From assembly GCA_021849435.1 (NCBI GenBank), contig JAJZSX010000209.1, positions 1-5,097 of the forward strand: a stretch of 5,097 nucleotides of DNA, given 5' to 3'. The position numbers and the translations under genes are program-made. This document shows positions 1-5,097 of this stretch, one piece after another; position 1 is the first letter of the stretch, and each line of letters begins with the position of its first letter. Source of the DNA: Actinomycetes bacterium. Its GTDB lineage: Bacteria > Actinomycetota > Acidimicrobiia > Acidimicrobiales > RAAP-2. The notes below the pieces were generated by a model, which worked only from the letters and a program-made list of their open reading frames with translations, did not search any database and was not told the DNA's origin.

Positions 1-274
1 ATCTGACGAAGGACTCGACGACCCGGCCGTCCTTCAGGGCGAACACCGACGGGATCGATTGCACGCCGAAGGCCTGGGCCGTGCGAGGGTTGGCGTCGAC
101 GTCCACCTTCACGAGTTCGACCGCACCGTTGGTCTCGCCGATCACCTTCTCCAGCGTCGGGGTCAGCGTGCGACACGGCCCGCACCAGGCCGCCCACAGG
201 TCGACCACGACCGGAACCGATTTGGAGCGCTCGATAACGGCCGTACTGAACGTGGCGTCGGTTACGTCGGTCAC
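1..274 (-). CDS. Thioredoxin-domain protein, CnoX/YbbN-like (partial, C-terminus outside window)
   Basis: The first 91 residues of a thioredoxin-fold protein are visible; the gene runs off the left edge. It probably acts in the cytoplasm (no signal peptide) as a dithiol-disulfide oxidoreductase or redox co-chaperone. The active site WCGPC has Cys31 and Cys34, and the cis-proline is Pro75 in SIPSV. The motifs VDVDANPRTAQAFGVQSIPS and KDG resemble the thioredoxin domain of CnoX/YbbN, in which TPR repeats follow. Whether this copy has such a tail cannot be seen. The start is GTG at 274: an in-frame TAG sits only four codons upstream (284-286) and no other start lies between. It is about 75% identical (68/91, ungapped) to the next gene upstream. 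Residue 91 is Arg, where the neighbour and E. coli thioredoxin (Gly92) have Gly. A 43-bp gap containing its own TAGAAT hexamer separates it from the upstream copy. Confidence 0.88.
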   Translation of the reverse strand, partial: MTDVTDATFSTAVIERSKSVPVVVDLWAAWCGPCRTLTPTLEKVIGETNGAVELVKVDVDANPRTAQAFGVQSIPSVFALKDGRVVESFVR

Positions 275-280
275 GGCCGA

Positions 281-286
281 ATTCTA
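281..286 (-). promoter_or_regulatory. Putative -10 element of a leaderless promoter for the left thioredoxin
   Basis: On the minus strand TAGAAT lies 6 nt before the GTG start. It fits the actinobacterial -10 pattern TAnnnT, and the short gap places transcription start at or next to the GTG, so the mRNA would be leaderless. There is no Shine-Dalgarno sequence. The same position before the other thioredoxin copy carries TAGCCT, also with a 6-nt gap and also preceded by CGG. No convincing -35 is visible. The TAG of the hexamer is also the in-frame stop that fixes the gene start. Confidence 0.4.
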
Positions 287-317
287 CCGGCGCCCACCAC
301 CGTGACCGTCACGGCGC

Positions 318-644
318 TCAGCGAGCGGCGAGCTTCGTGATGAACTTGCGCACCGCGCGCTCGCTGCGCGCGCCGACGAAGGAGTCCACGACCTGACCAT
401 CCTTGAAGGCGAAGACCGACGGGATGGACTGCACGCCAAAGGCCTGGGCGGTGCGAGGGTTCTTGTCCACGTCCACCGCCACCAGCTCGACGGTCCCGGC
501 ACTCTCGTCCACCACCTTCTCGAGAATGGGGGTCAGGACTCGGCACGGTCCGCACCAGGCCGCCCAGAGGTCGACGACGACGGGCAGGGTCGCCGAGCGA
601 TCGAGGACCATCGCGGAGAATGTGGCGTCAGTGGCGTTGTGCAT
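318..644 (-). CDS. Thioredoxin (stand-alone, 108 aa)
   Basis: A complete single-domain thioredoxin of 108 residues, close to the length of E. coli TrxA (109). The WCGPC active site has Cys31 and Cys34, and the cis-Pro is Pro75 in QSIPSV. The C-terminal part has the usual KDG turn, a VGA motif (Gly91) and a final basic helix ending KLAAR. It should act in the cytoplasm as a disulfide reductase fed by thioredoxin reductase. Its sequence is closer to the thioredoxin domain of CnoX/YbbN co-chaperones than to classical TrxA, but it stops where the TPR part of those proteins would start. The ATG at 644 has no Shine-Dalgarno sequence; a TAGCCT hexamer 6 nt upstream suggests a leaderless transcript. 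It is the upstream member of a tandem pair with the gene at 1-274. The general family is certain; its partner proteins are unknown. Confidence 0.93.
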   Translation of the reverse strand: MHNATDATFSAMVLDRSATLPVVVDLWAAWCGPCRVLTPILEKVVDESAGTVELVAVDVDKNPRTAQAFGVQSIPSVFAFKDGQVVDSFVGARSERAVRKFITKLAAR

Positions 645-650
645 GAACCC

Positions 651-656
651 AGGCTA
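651..656 (-). promoter_or_regulatory. Putative -10 element of a leaderless promoter for the 108-aa thioredoxin
   Basis: TAGCCT on the minus strand ends 6 nt before the ATG at 644. It fits TAnnnT, and the spacing equals that before the paralogous thioredoxin. No Shine-Dalgarno sequence lies between it and the ATG (the gap is GGGTTC), which suits a leaderless message. No clear -35 is seen about 17 bp upstream. Confidence 0.4.
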
Positions 657-689
657 CCGTCGCGCCATCTCGGCCGCTCCGCTCGCTGT

Positions 690-695
690 TAGCCT
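690..695 (+). promoter_or_regulatory. Putative -10 element of a leaderless promoter for the kinase-PAC2 operon
   Basis: TAGCCT on the plus strand ends 8 nt before the ATG at 704, so initiation about 7-9 nt downstream would fall at the ATG itself. It is the same hexamer as the one driving the divergent thioredoxin. The bases between it and the ATG (CCTCGACT) hold no Shine-Dalgarno sequence. The expected -35 zone (about 667-672) has no consensus match and adjoins the expected -35 zone of the opposite promoter. Confidence 0.35.
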
Positions 696-703
696 CCTCG
701 ACT

Positions 704-1738
704 ATGGAGACGATCACGGGCATCAACGTCGGTCCGGTGACTGACTGGCTGGCCGAGCACGTCGGGCTCGTCGCGCCCCTGGCGTTCGAACTCATAGCGG
801 GGGGCCGGTCCAATCTCACGTTTCGCGTCACCGACGCCACGTCGCGCGCCGTGGCGTTGCGCCGACCGCCCGTGAGCCACGTGCTGCCCACCGCGCACGA
901 CATGGTGCGCGAACACACGATCATCGCGGCCCTGGAGCCGCTCGGCGTACCCGTCGCGAAGCCGCTCGGGCTGTGCACCGACCTGTCGGTGAACGGCAGT
1001 CCGTTCTACGTGATGGCCTTCGTCGATGGCTTCATCCTGCGCGACCGCGACCAGGCCGAGGAGGCCTTCGGCGAGGCGACCCGCGCCACCATTGGCGAGA
1101 ACCTCGCCGCCACCCTGGCTCAGCTGCACGACGTCGACCCGGACCAGGCCGGCCTCGGCGACCTGGCTCGCCACGACGGCTACGTGGAGCGCCAGCTACG
1201 GCGCTGGCGCACGCAGTACGAGCAGATGCGCGTGGACGGCGCCGATCACCACCGACTGATCGAGGACGTCGGCGACCGCTTGGCGGCGCGGATTCCCCTC
1301 CAGCAGCGAACCTCGATCGTGCACGGCGACTACCGCCTCGACAACACGGTGCTCGACCGAACGGGTTCGGTCGCCGCGATCCTCGACTGGGAGATCTGCA
1401 CGCTCGGCGACCCCCTCGCCGACGTCGGCGTCATGCTCGACTACTGGGCCGAACCGACCGACGAGGTGGCCGCCCTGCTCGGCGCGGCACCGTCCACCGC
1501 ACCGGGTTTCATCAGCCGCGCGCAGCTGCTCGGGGCCTACGGCCGCCACTCGACTCTGGACCTCAGCGCGGTCGCCTACTATCAATCCTTCGGATATTGG
1601 AAGCTGGCTTGCATCCTGCAGGGCGTCTACGCGCGATACATCGCTGGCGCGACCGCGGGTGACCAGGGCAGCGTCACGGAATTTCCCACGCACATCGCAA
1701 CGCTGGCGGAACTCGCTCGCCAGATACTGGAGCAGTAA
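704..1738 (+). CDS. APH-fold phosphotransferase, ACAD10/11- and LvaA-like kinase
   Basis: A 344-residue cytoplasmic protein with the aminoglycoside/choline-kinase fold. The N-lobe shows a glycine-rich loop, GGRSNLTFRV (33-42), then ALRRPP (51-56) in the nucleotide-binding strand, and a likely helix-C glutamate at Glu70. The catalytic loop is HGDYRLDN (207-214) with Asp209 as base and Asn214 as metal ligand. The second metal-binding site is DWE (228-230), followed by GDPLAD (235-240). This set (RRPP, HGDYRLDN, DWE, GDPLAD) is typical of the phosphotransferase domain of ACAD10/ACAD11, of LvaA, and of mycobacterial proteins annotated FadE36; it is not typical of true antibiotic-resistance enzymes. 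LvaA and ACAD11 phosphorylate 4-hydroxyacyl-CoA, so a hydroxyacyl-CoA substrate is a reasonable inference, but no acyl-CoA dehydrogenase or synthetase is visible nearby. The ATG at 704 has no Shine-Dalgarno sequence. The stop overlaps the start of the PAC2 gene by one base. Family is secure; substrate is not. Confidence 0.88.
   Translation: METITGINVGPVTDWLAEHVGLVAPLAFELIAGGRSNLTFRVTDATSRAVALRRPPVSHVLPTAHDMVREHTIIAALEPLGVPVAKPLGLCTDLSVNGSPFYVMAFVDGFILRDRDQAEEAFGEATRATIGENLAATLAQLHDVDPDQAGLGDLARHDGYVERQLRRWRTQYEQMRVDGADHHRLIEDVGDRLAARIPLQQRTSIVHGDYRLDNTVLDRTGSVAAILDWEICTLGDPLADVGVMLDYWAEPTDEVAALLGAAPSTAPGFISRAQLLGAYGRHSTLDLSAVAYYQSFGYWKLACILQGVYARYIAGATAGDQGSVTEFPTHIATLAELARQILEQ
1729..1732 (+). 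promoter_or_regulatory. Ribosome binding site at the TAATG overlap
   Basis: GGAG lies inside the last codons of the kinase gene, 5 nt before the ATG at 1738. It supports the choice of that ATG and suggests that ribosomes ending at TAA (1736-1738) can restart on the PAC2 gene. Confidence 0.55.
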
Positions 1739-2616
1739 TGGACGACGAAATCTACGACCGCATCATCTTCTTGGCGGACCCGGTGCTCAACGAGCCCGTG
1801 CTCGTCATCGGCCTCGAGGGGTGGATCGACGCGGGACTCGGCGCGAGCACCGCCATGTCCACGCTCCTCTCGACCATCCCGACCGAAGTGCTCGCGACCT
1901 TTGACACGGAGTACTTCATCGACCAGCGCGCCCGCCGACCAGTGGTGCGGATCGTCGACGGGGTCACCACCGAGCTCACCTGGCCCGAGATCCAGTTGCG
2001 CTATGGCCGCGACGGCGACGGGGCCGACATGCTGTTCCTGGTCGGGCCGGAGCCGGACTTCCACTGGAGCGACTTCGTCGACGTGGTCACGGACTCGGCC
2101 GGCCGCTTCGACGTGCGTCTGACGGTCGGTCTCGGCTCGTTCCCGGCCCCGACGCCGCACACGAGGCCGGTGCGCGTCATCGGCACCGCGCCGACCCAGA
2201 GCGCTCACCTGCTCTCGGTGGTCGGCACGATGGCCGGGGAGATCGAGGTGCCGGCGGGCATTTCGGCGGCACTCGAGCTCGGCTTCGCCGAGGTCGACAT
2301 GGACGTCATCACCATCTGGGCTCGCGTCCCCCACTACGTCGCCTCGATGTCCTACCCCCAGGCCGCAGCGGCCCTGATCGACGGACTCGCGAGGATTAGC
2401 GGCCTGACCCTGGACGCGAGCGAACTGCGCGCCTCGGCAGACGAGGTTCGCGCGCGGGTCGACGAGCTCATTACGAACAACCCCGAACACGGTTCGATGG
2501 TCGAGCAGCTCGAGCAGGCGGCCGACGCCGACGACGAGCACCCCAGCGAAGAGCTCCCGAGCGGCGACGAGCTGGCCGCCGAACTCGAGCGCTTCCTGCG
2601 CGGCGAGTCCAACTAG
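1738..2616 (+). CDS. PAC2-family protein (proteasome assembly chaperone 2-like)
   Basis: A 292-residue soluble protein of the actinobacterial PAC2 family (compare Rv2125 and Rv2714 of Mycobacterium tuberculosis). Family marks are LVIGLEGWIDAG (22-33) near the N-terminus, the central signature PHTRPV (140-145) after GLGSF (131-135), and VPHYVASMSYPQAA (197-210). A charged helical region follows, then an acidic linker (about 255-278) and the tail PSGDELAAELERFLRG, which I recognise as a common ending of actinobacterial members. In archaea and eukaryotes, PAC2 proteins help assemble or bind the 20S proteasome. The actinobacterial role is not established. The C-terminus (GESN) lacks the HbYX motif that archaeal PAC2 homologues use to dock on proteasomes. 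The ATG at 1738 shares a base with the kinase stop codon and has GGAG upstream, so the two are probably translationally coupled. The stop lies 6 bp from the convergent metallopeptidase gene. Confidence 0.87.
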   Translation: MDDEIYDRIIFLADPVLNEPVLVIGLEGWIDAGLGASTAMSTLLSTIPTEVLATFDTEYFIDQRARRPVVRIVDGVTTELTWPEIQLRYGRDGDGADMLFLVGPEPDFHWSDFVDVVTDSAGRFDVRLTVGLGSFPAPTPHTRPVRVIGTAPTQSAHLLSVVGTMAGEIEVPAGISAALELGFAEVDMDVITIWARVPHYVASMSYPQAAAALIDGLARISGLTLDASELRASADEVRARVDELITNNPEHGSMVEQLEQAADADDEHPSEELPSGDELAAELERFLRGESN

Positions 2617-2622
2617 CAGCGA

Positions 2623-3195
2623 CTAAACGACGTCGCCGGCCTCGACGGCCAGTCCCAGTCCGAGCGCGTAGCCCTCGAGGAAGACGGTGGCGTCGCGCTG
2701 TCGTGGATGCCGTTCGGCGATCTCGTAGAAGGCGGCCGAATGGTCGACCTCGTGCAGGTGGGCCAGTTCGTGCACCAGCACGGCGTCGATGACCCACTCA
2801 GGGCACTGGCGCAGTCGACTGCTCACGCGGATCTCGCGGGTCGCGGGCGAGCACGACGCCCAGCGCGTGCGCTGATTGGAGACCCACCGCACCGAGGCGG
2901 GCAGGACGGCGTCGGTGTAGAGCTCGGCGAGCACGCGGCACCGCTCCTCGAGGGACGCGTCACCGGCCGCGTTCTGGGGGCGGTGGGTCACCAGTCGCGC
3001 CACGAGCTCGTCCACGAAGGCCGCGCGCTCGCGGCCGCGCAGGCGCGCGGGGATCTGCACGACGATCCGGCTGCCCGACCAGTGGGCCGAGCCGGTCTTG
3101 GTTCGCCGGCTCGACGCGCGAATCTCCACCTCGGGACGGTCGAATCGAGGCGGCTCCACGACCACCGAGTTGCGAGTCGACGCGCGAGTCGCCAT
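2623..3195 (-). CDS. YgjP-like (M48/SprT-type) zinc metallopeptidase
   Basis: A 190-residue cytoplasmic protein of the YgjP/DUF45 metallopeptidase family. The zinc motif is HELAH (142-146): His142 and His146 are ligands and Glu143 is the catalytic base. A third His at 152 (HELAHLHEVDH) matches the HxxNH position of YgjP. The preceding RWASCS (111-116) corresponds to the family hallmark RWGSCS, with Ala replacing Gly. The N-terminal half (about 20-60) contains the strand-rich segment usual in YgjP, and there are no membrane segments. The cellular substrate is unknown; SprT/Wss1 relatives cut DNA-crosslinked proteins, which should not be assumed here. The start is uncertain: ATG at 3195 overlaps the leuS stop by one base (TGATG), while GTG one codon upstream at 3198 would overlap by four and lies 9 nt after a weak GGTGA (3208-3212). 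Co-transcription with leuS is very likely. It converges on the PAC2 gene. Confidence 0.87.
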   Translation of the reverse strand: MATRASTRNSVVVEPPRFDRPEVEIRASSRRTKTGSAHWSGSRIVVQIPARLRGRERAAFVDELVARLVTHRPQNAAGDASLEERCRVLAELYTDAVLPASVRWVSNQRTRWASCSPATREIRVSSRLRQCPEWVIDAVLVHELAHLHEVDHSAAFYEIAERHPRQRDATVFLEGYALGLGLAVEAGDVV

Positions 3196-5097
3196 CACAG
3201 GATGATGTTCACCAACCGCGGCGCGCGCGCGACGATTCGCGAGGGCGCGGCGCCACCGAGGTACTGGCGAACGGTCTCGTCAGCCATCGCCGCGTCGCTC
3301 GCGGCCTCGTCGGTGATGTCCGCGCGCACCTGCAGGCGAGCGCGGACCTTGCCATTGACCTGTACCACCATGGTCACGGTCTCCTCGACCAAGAGCTCGG
3401 GGTCGGGAATTGGCCAGGCCTGGGCGTGCACGGAGGGTTCTCCAGGGTGGCGGATCTCCCAGATCTCGGCCGACACGTGCGGGGCCATGGGCGCGATCAG
3501 GCGAACCATCGCGTCGAGGGCCTCGGCCAAGACCGATCGCTCCACGCCGTCGTCGTGGGCCCACTTAGAAACGGTGTTGAGCAACTCCATCACCGCGGCC
3601 ACCGCGGTGTTGTAACTCCACCGATCCAGGTCGGTCGTCACCCGCTTGATGGTCCGGTGCACCGCGCGCTCGACGGGCCGGTCGAGCGCGTCGTCGCGGG
3701 TTCGCTCGCGCAGTGATGGGTCGGTCGCGAGACGGTAGATGCGGTCGAGGAAGCGCGCGCAGCCCTCGATCACGTCCTCGGTCTGAGCGGTCCAGTCGAC
3801 GTCGTCGCCGGGCGGCCCGACGAAGAGGTGAAAGACGCGAAGCGCGTCGGCCCCGACGCGGTCGAAGTACTGCTCGGGGGCGATGAGGTTGCCCTTGGAC
3901 TTGGACATCTTGGACCCGTCCAGGCGAATCATGCCCTGGGTGAAGAGCCGCGTGAACGGCTCGCGCGGCAGTCCCGGCGCCAGCCCGATGTCCGCGAGCG
4001 CCTTCAGGTAGAAGCGCGCGTAGAGCAGGTGCAAGATGGCGTGCTCGATGCCGCCGATGTACTGGTCGACCGGCATCCACTTCGCCGCCTGGGCCGGATC
4101 GAACGGGCGACCTTCGCTGAACGGGTCGGTGTAGCGCAAGAAGTACCACGAGGAGTCGGTGAAGGTGTCCATCGTGTCGGCCTCGCGTCGCGCCGGCCCG
4201 CCGCAGACGGGACAGGTGGTGTCGCGAAACGCGGCGTGGGTCGCGAGCGGCGACTGGCCGTTGCGGTCCATCACGACGTCGTCGGGCGCGACGACGGGCA
4301 GCTGGTCCTCGGGCACCGGCACCATGCCGCACGCGTCGCAGTACACGACGGGGATCGGGCAGCCCCAGAACCGCTGACGCGACACCAGCCAGTCGCGCAA
4401 CCGGTAGTTGACCGTGGCACGGCCACGGGCCCGCTCGACCAAGAACGCCGTCGCCGCCGCCTTGGCGTCGGCGACGTTGAGCCCGTCGAGGAACCCGGAG
4501 TTGATGTGAGGCCCGTCGCCAGCGTAGGCGCCGTCGGCTGCCCCCTCGGGTCGCTCGACGGTGTGCACCACAGGCAGGTCGTACGCGCGGGCGAAGGCGA
4601 GGTCGCGCTCGTCCTCACCGGGCACCGCCATGATCGCGCCCGTGCCGTAGGTGCCGAGCACGTAGTCCGCGACGAAGAGCGGCACGGCCTCGCCCGTGAA
4701 CGGGTTGAGCACGTAGCGACCGGTGAAGGCACCGCGCTTGGTGAGACCGGTGCCGCTGTCGGACGACGAGGTCCGCTCGACCTCCGAGAGCGAGGTGGCG
4801 CGCGACACCAGATCTTCCACGGCCGGTCGCTGCTCGTCGGTGGTCAGGGCATCGAGCATCGGGTGCTCGGGCGCCACCACGGCGTAGGTGATGCCAAAAC
4901 CGGTGTCCGGACGGGTCGTGAAGACCCGCAAGGTCATCGTCGGGTCGTCGGCCACCGCGAGGTCGAATTCGACGCCCTCGCTGCGCCCGATCCAGTTGCG
5001 CTGCATGGTCTTGACGCGCTCGGGCCATTCGAGTGAGTCGAGGTCGTTGAGCAGTTCGTCGGCGTAGTTGGTAATCCGAAAGAACCACTGCTCGAGG
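3195..5097 (-). CDS. leuS: Leucyl-tRNA synthetase (partial, N-terminus outside window)
   Basis: The C-terminal 633 residues of leucyl-tRNA synthetase, which charges tRNA(Leu) in the cytoplasm. The reading frame is open to the right edge and begins LEQWFFRITNYADELL, near E. coli residue 188, so roughly 190 residues including the HIGH motif are missing. RNWIGRSEG follows. The CP1 editing domain shows TTRPDT (4902-4919, with the equivalent of editing residue Thr252) and MAVPGEDERD (4602-4631), which keeps both editing-site aspartates; Glu stands where E. coli has His. Next come VNYRLRDWLVSRQRFWG, a CxxC...CxxC zinc ribbon (about 4203-4340) and SSWYFLRY. The KMSKS loop is at 3897-3911. The leucine-specific insertion seen before KMSKS in E. 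coli is absent; only RLDG lies between QGMI and SKMSKS. The anticodon-binding domain and the C-terminal domain (VQVNGKVRARL ... RLVNIIL) end naturally at TGA. The metallopeptidase gene follows with an overlap. Confidence 0.97.
   Translation of the reverse strand, partial: LEQWFFRITNYADELLNDLDSLEWPERVKTMQRNWIGRSEGVEFDLAVADDPTMTLRVFTTRPDTGFGITYAVVAPEHPMLDALTTDEQRPAVEDLVSRATSLSEVERTSSSDSGTGLTKRGAFTGRYVLNPFTGEAVPLFVADYVLGTYGTGAIMAVPGEDERDLAFARAYDLPVVHTVERPEGAADGAYAGDGPHINSGFLDGLNVADAKAAATAFLVERARGRATVNYRLRDWLVSRQRFWGCPIPVVYCDACGMVPVPEDQLPVVAPDDVVMDRNGQSPLATHAAFRDTTCPVCGGPARREADTMDTFTDSSWYFLRYTDPFSEGRPFDPAQAAKWMPVDQYIGGIEHAILHLLYARFYLKALADIGLAPGLPREPFTRLFTQGMIRLDGSKMSKSKGNLIAPEQYFDRVGADALRVFHLFVGPPGDDVDWTAQTEDVIEGCARFLDRIYRLATDPSLRERTRDDALDRPVERAVHRTIKRVTTDLDRWSYNTAVAAVMELLNTVSKWAHDDGVERSVLAEALDAMVRLIAPMAPHVSAEIWEIRHPGEPSVHAQAWPIPDPELLVEETVTMVVQVNGKVRARLQVRADITDEAASDAAMADETVRQYLGGAAPSRIVARAPRLVNIIL

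Larger units (their letters stand above)
1..665 (-). repeat. Tandem gene duplication with 370-bp period (two thioredoxin genes plus promoters)
   Basis: Positions 1-295 align without gaps to 371-665 at an offset of exactly 370 bp. The coding parts give 68 of 91 identical residues. The similarity continues past the start codons through the -10 hexamers (281-286 and 651-656) and a few bases beyond (CTACCG at 284-289 and 654-659). The sequence between and around then diverges. This is an old, diverged paralogous duplication that appears to have copied the promoter, and not a recent exact repeat. Confidence 0.7.

Noticed and set aside
354..372. Perfect 7-bp GC hairpin (CGCGCGC, 5-nt loop, GCGCGCG)
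   Set aside because: It lies inside the thioredoxin coding sequence where it encodes the Ala-Arg-Ser-Glu-Arg-Ala helix, and no T-run follows, so a terminator call is not supported.
693..698. AGGAGG on the minus strand (CCTCCT on the plus strand) in the divergent spacer
   Set aside because: It is a perfect Shine-Dalgarno match, but no start codon follows at a usable distance on the minus strand, and it is about 50 nt from the thioredoxin ATG. On the plus strand it is the complement and cannot serve the kinase.
704..1738. Aminoglycoside resistance gene
   Set aside because: The fold is shared, but the RRPP, HGDYRLDN and GDPLAD pattern belongs to the ACAD10/11-like metabolic kinases, and there is no resistance or mobile context.
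1627..2541. A 304-codon minus-strand open frame opposite the kinase end and PAC2 gene
   Set aside because: It is antisense to two well-supported genes, has biased composition and no family motifs.
2631..2650. Weak inverted repeats (CGTCG/CGACG and GGCC/GGCC) near the convergent stops
   Set aside because: The stems are only 4-5 bp, overlap the metallopeptidase coding end and have no T-run; such repeats are expected by chance at this GC content.
3218..3231. Alternating GC run near the leuS 3' end
   Set aside because: It could adopt Z-DNA in principle, but it encodes the conserved-position VARAP segment before RLVN with GC-rich codons, so coding constraint explains it.
2707..3615. A 302-codon plus-strand open frame across the metallopeptidase and leuS 3' end
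   Set aside because: It spans two genes on the other strand, has no domain signature, and is explained by codon-position GC bias.
3828..5036. A 402-codon plus-strand open frame opposite leuS
   Set aside because: It lies wholly antisense to a certain gene, is rich in Arg, Gly, Val and His with no recognisable motif, and is the usual GC-driven shadow of a high-GC coding strand.

Overview
The window looks like chromosomal DNA from a high-GC actinobacterium. The protein flavour (tandem CnoX-like thioredoxins, an ACAD11/LvaA-type phosphotransferase, a PAC2 protein of the Rv2125 kind) fits the class Acidimicrobiia or a relative, but that placement is from memory of family members and not from a search. 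Coding density is very high. There are six protein genes, two of them cut by the window edges, and no tRNA, rRNA, CRISPR array, insertion sequence or phage gene that I could see.

Layout. Positions 1-644 hold two consecutive minus-strand thioredoxin genes, about 75% identical over the 91 residues that can be compared. They lie exactly 370 bp apart, and the repeat includes their likely -10 elements. The left copy runs off the window. A 59-bp divergent spacer (645-703) separates them from a plus-strand pair: an aminoglycoside-phosphotransferase-fold kinase (704-1738) and a PAC2-family protein (1738-2616), joined by a TAATG stop/start overlap. Convergent to this pair, with only 6 bp between the stop codons, is a minus-strand unit. 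It consists of leuS (leucyl-tRNA synthetase, whose N-terminal part lies beyond the right edge) followed by a YgjP/M48-type zinc metallopeptidase gene, again joined by a stop/start overlap (TGATG).

Regulation. The three genes with a visible 5' region outside an operon (both thioredoxins and the kinase) have no Shine-Dalgarno sequence. Each has a TAGnnT hexamer ending 6 or 8 bp before its start codon, the arrangement expected for leaderless actinobacterial mRNAs. The two in the divergent spacer have the same hexamer, TAGCCT, pointing in opposite directions, and their expected -35 zones are side by side. Downstream genes in each operon are probably read by translational coupling.

How the genes relate. 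The thioredoxins are disulfide reductases or redox holdases. LeuRS serves translation. The metallopeptidase and the PAC2 protein may both touch protein quality control. The kinase most resembles enzymes that phosphorylate hydroxyacyl-CoA. I see no clearly novel system here. The points most worth a second look are the promoter-inclusive thioredoxin duplication, the back-to-back leaderless promoters, and the tightly coupled kinase-PAC2 pair.
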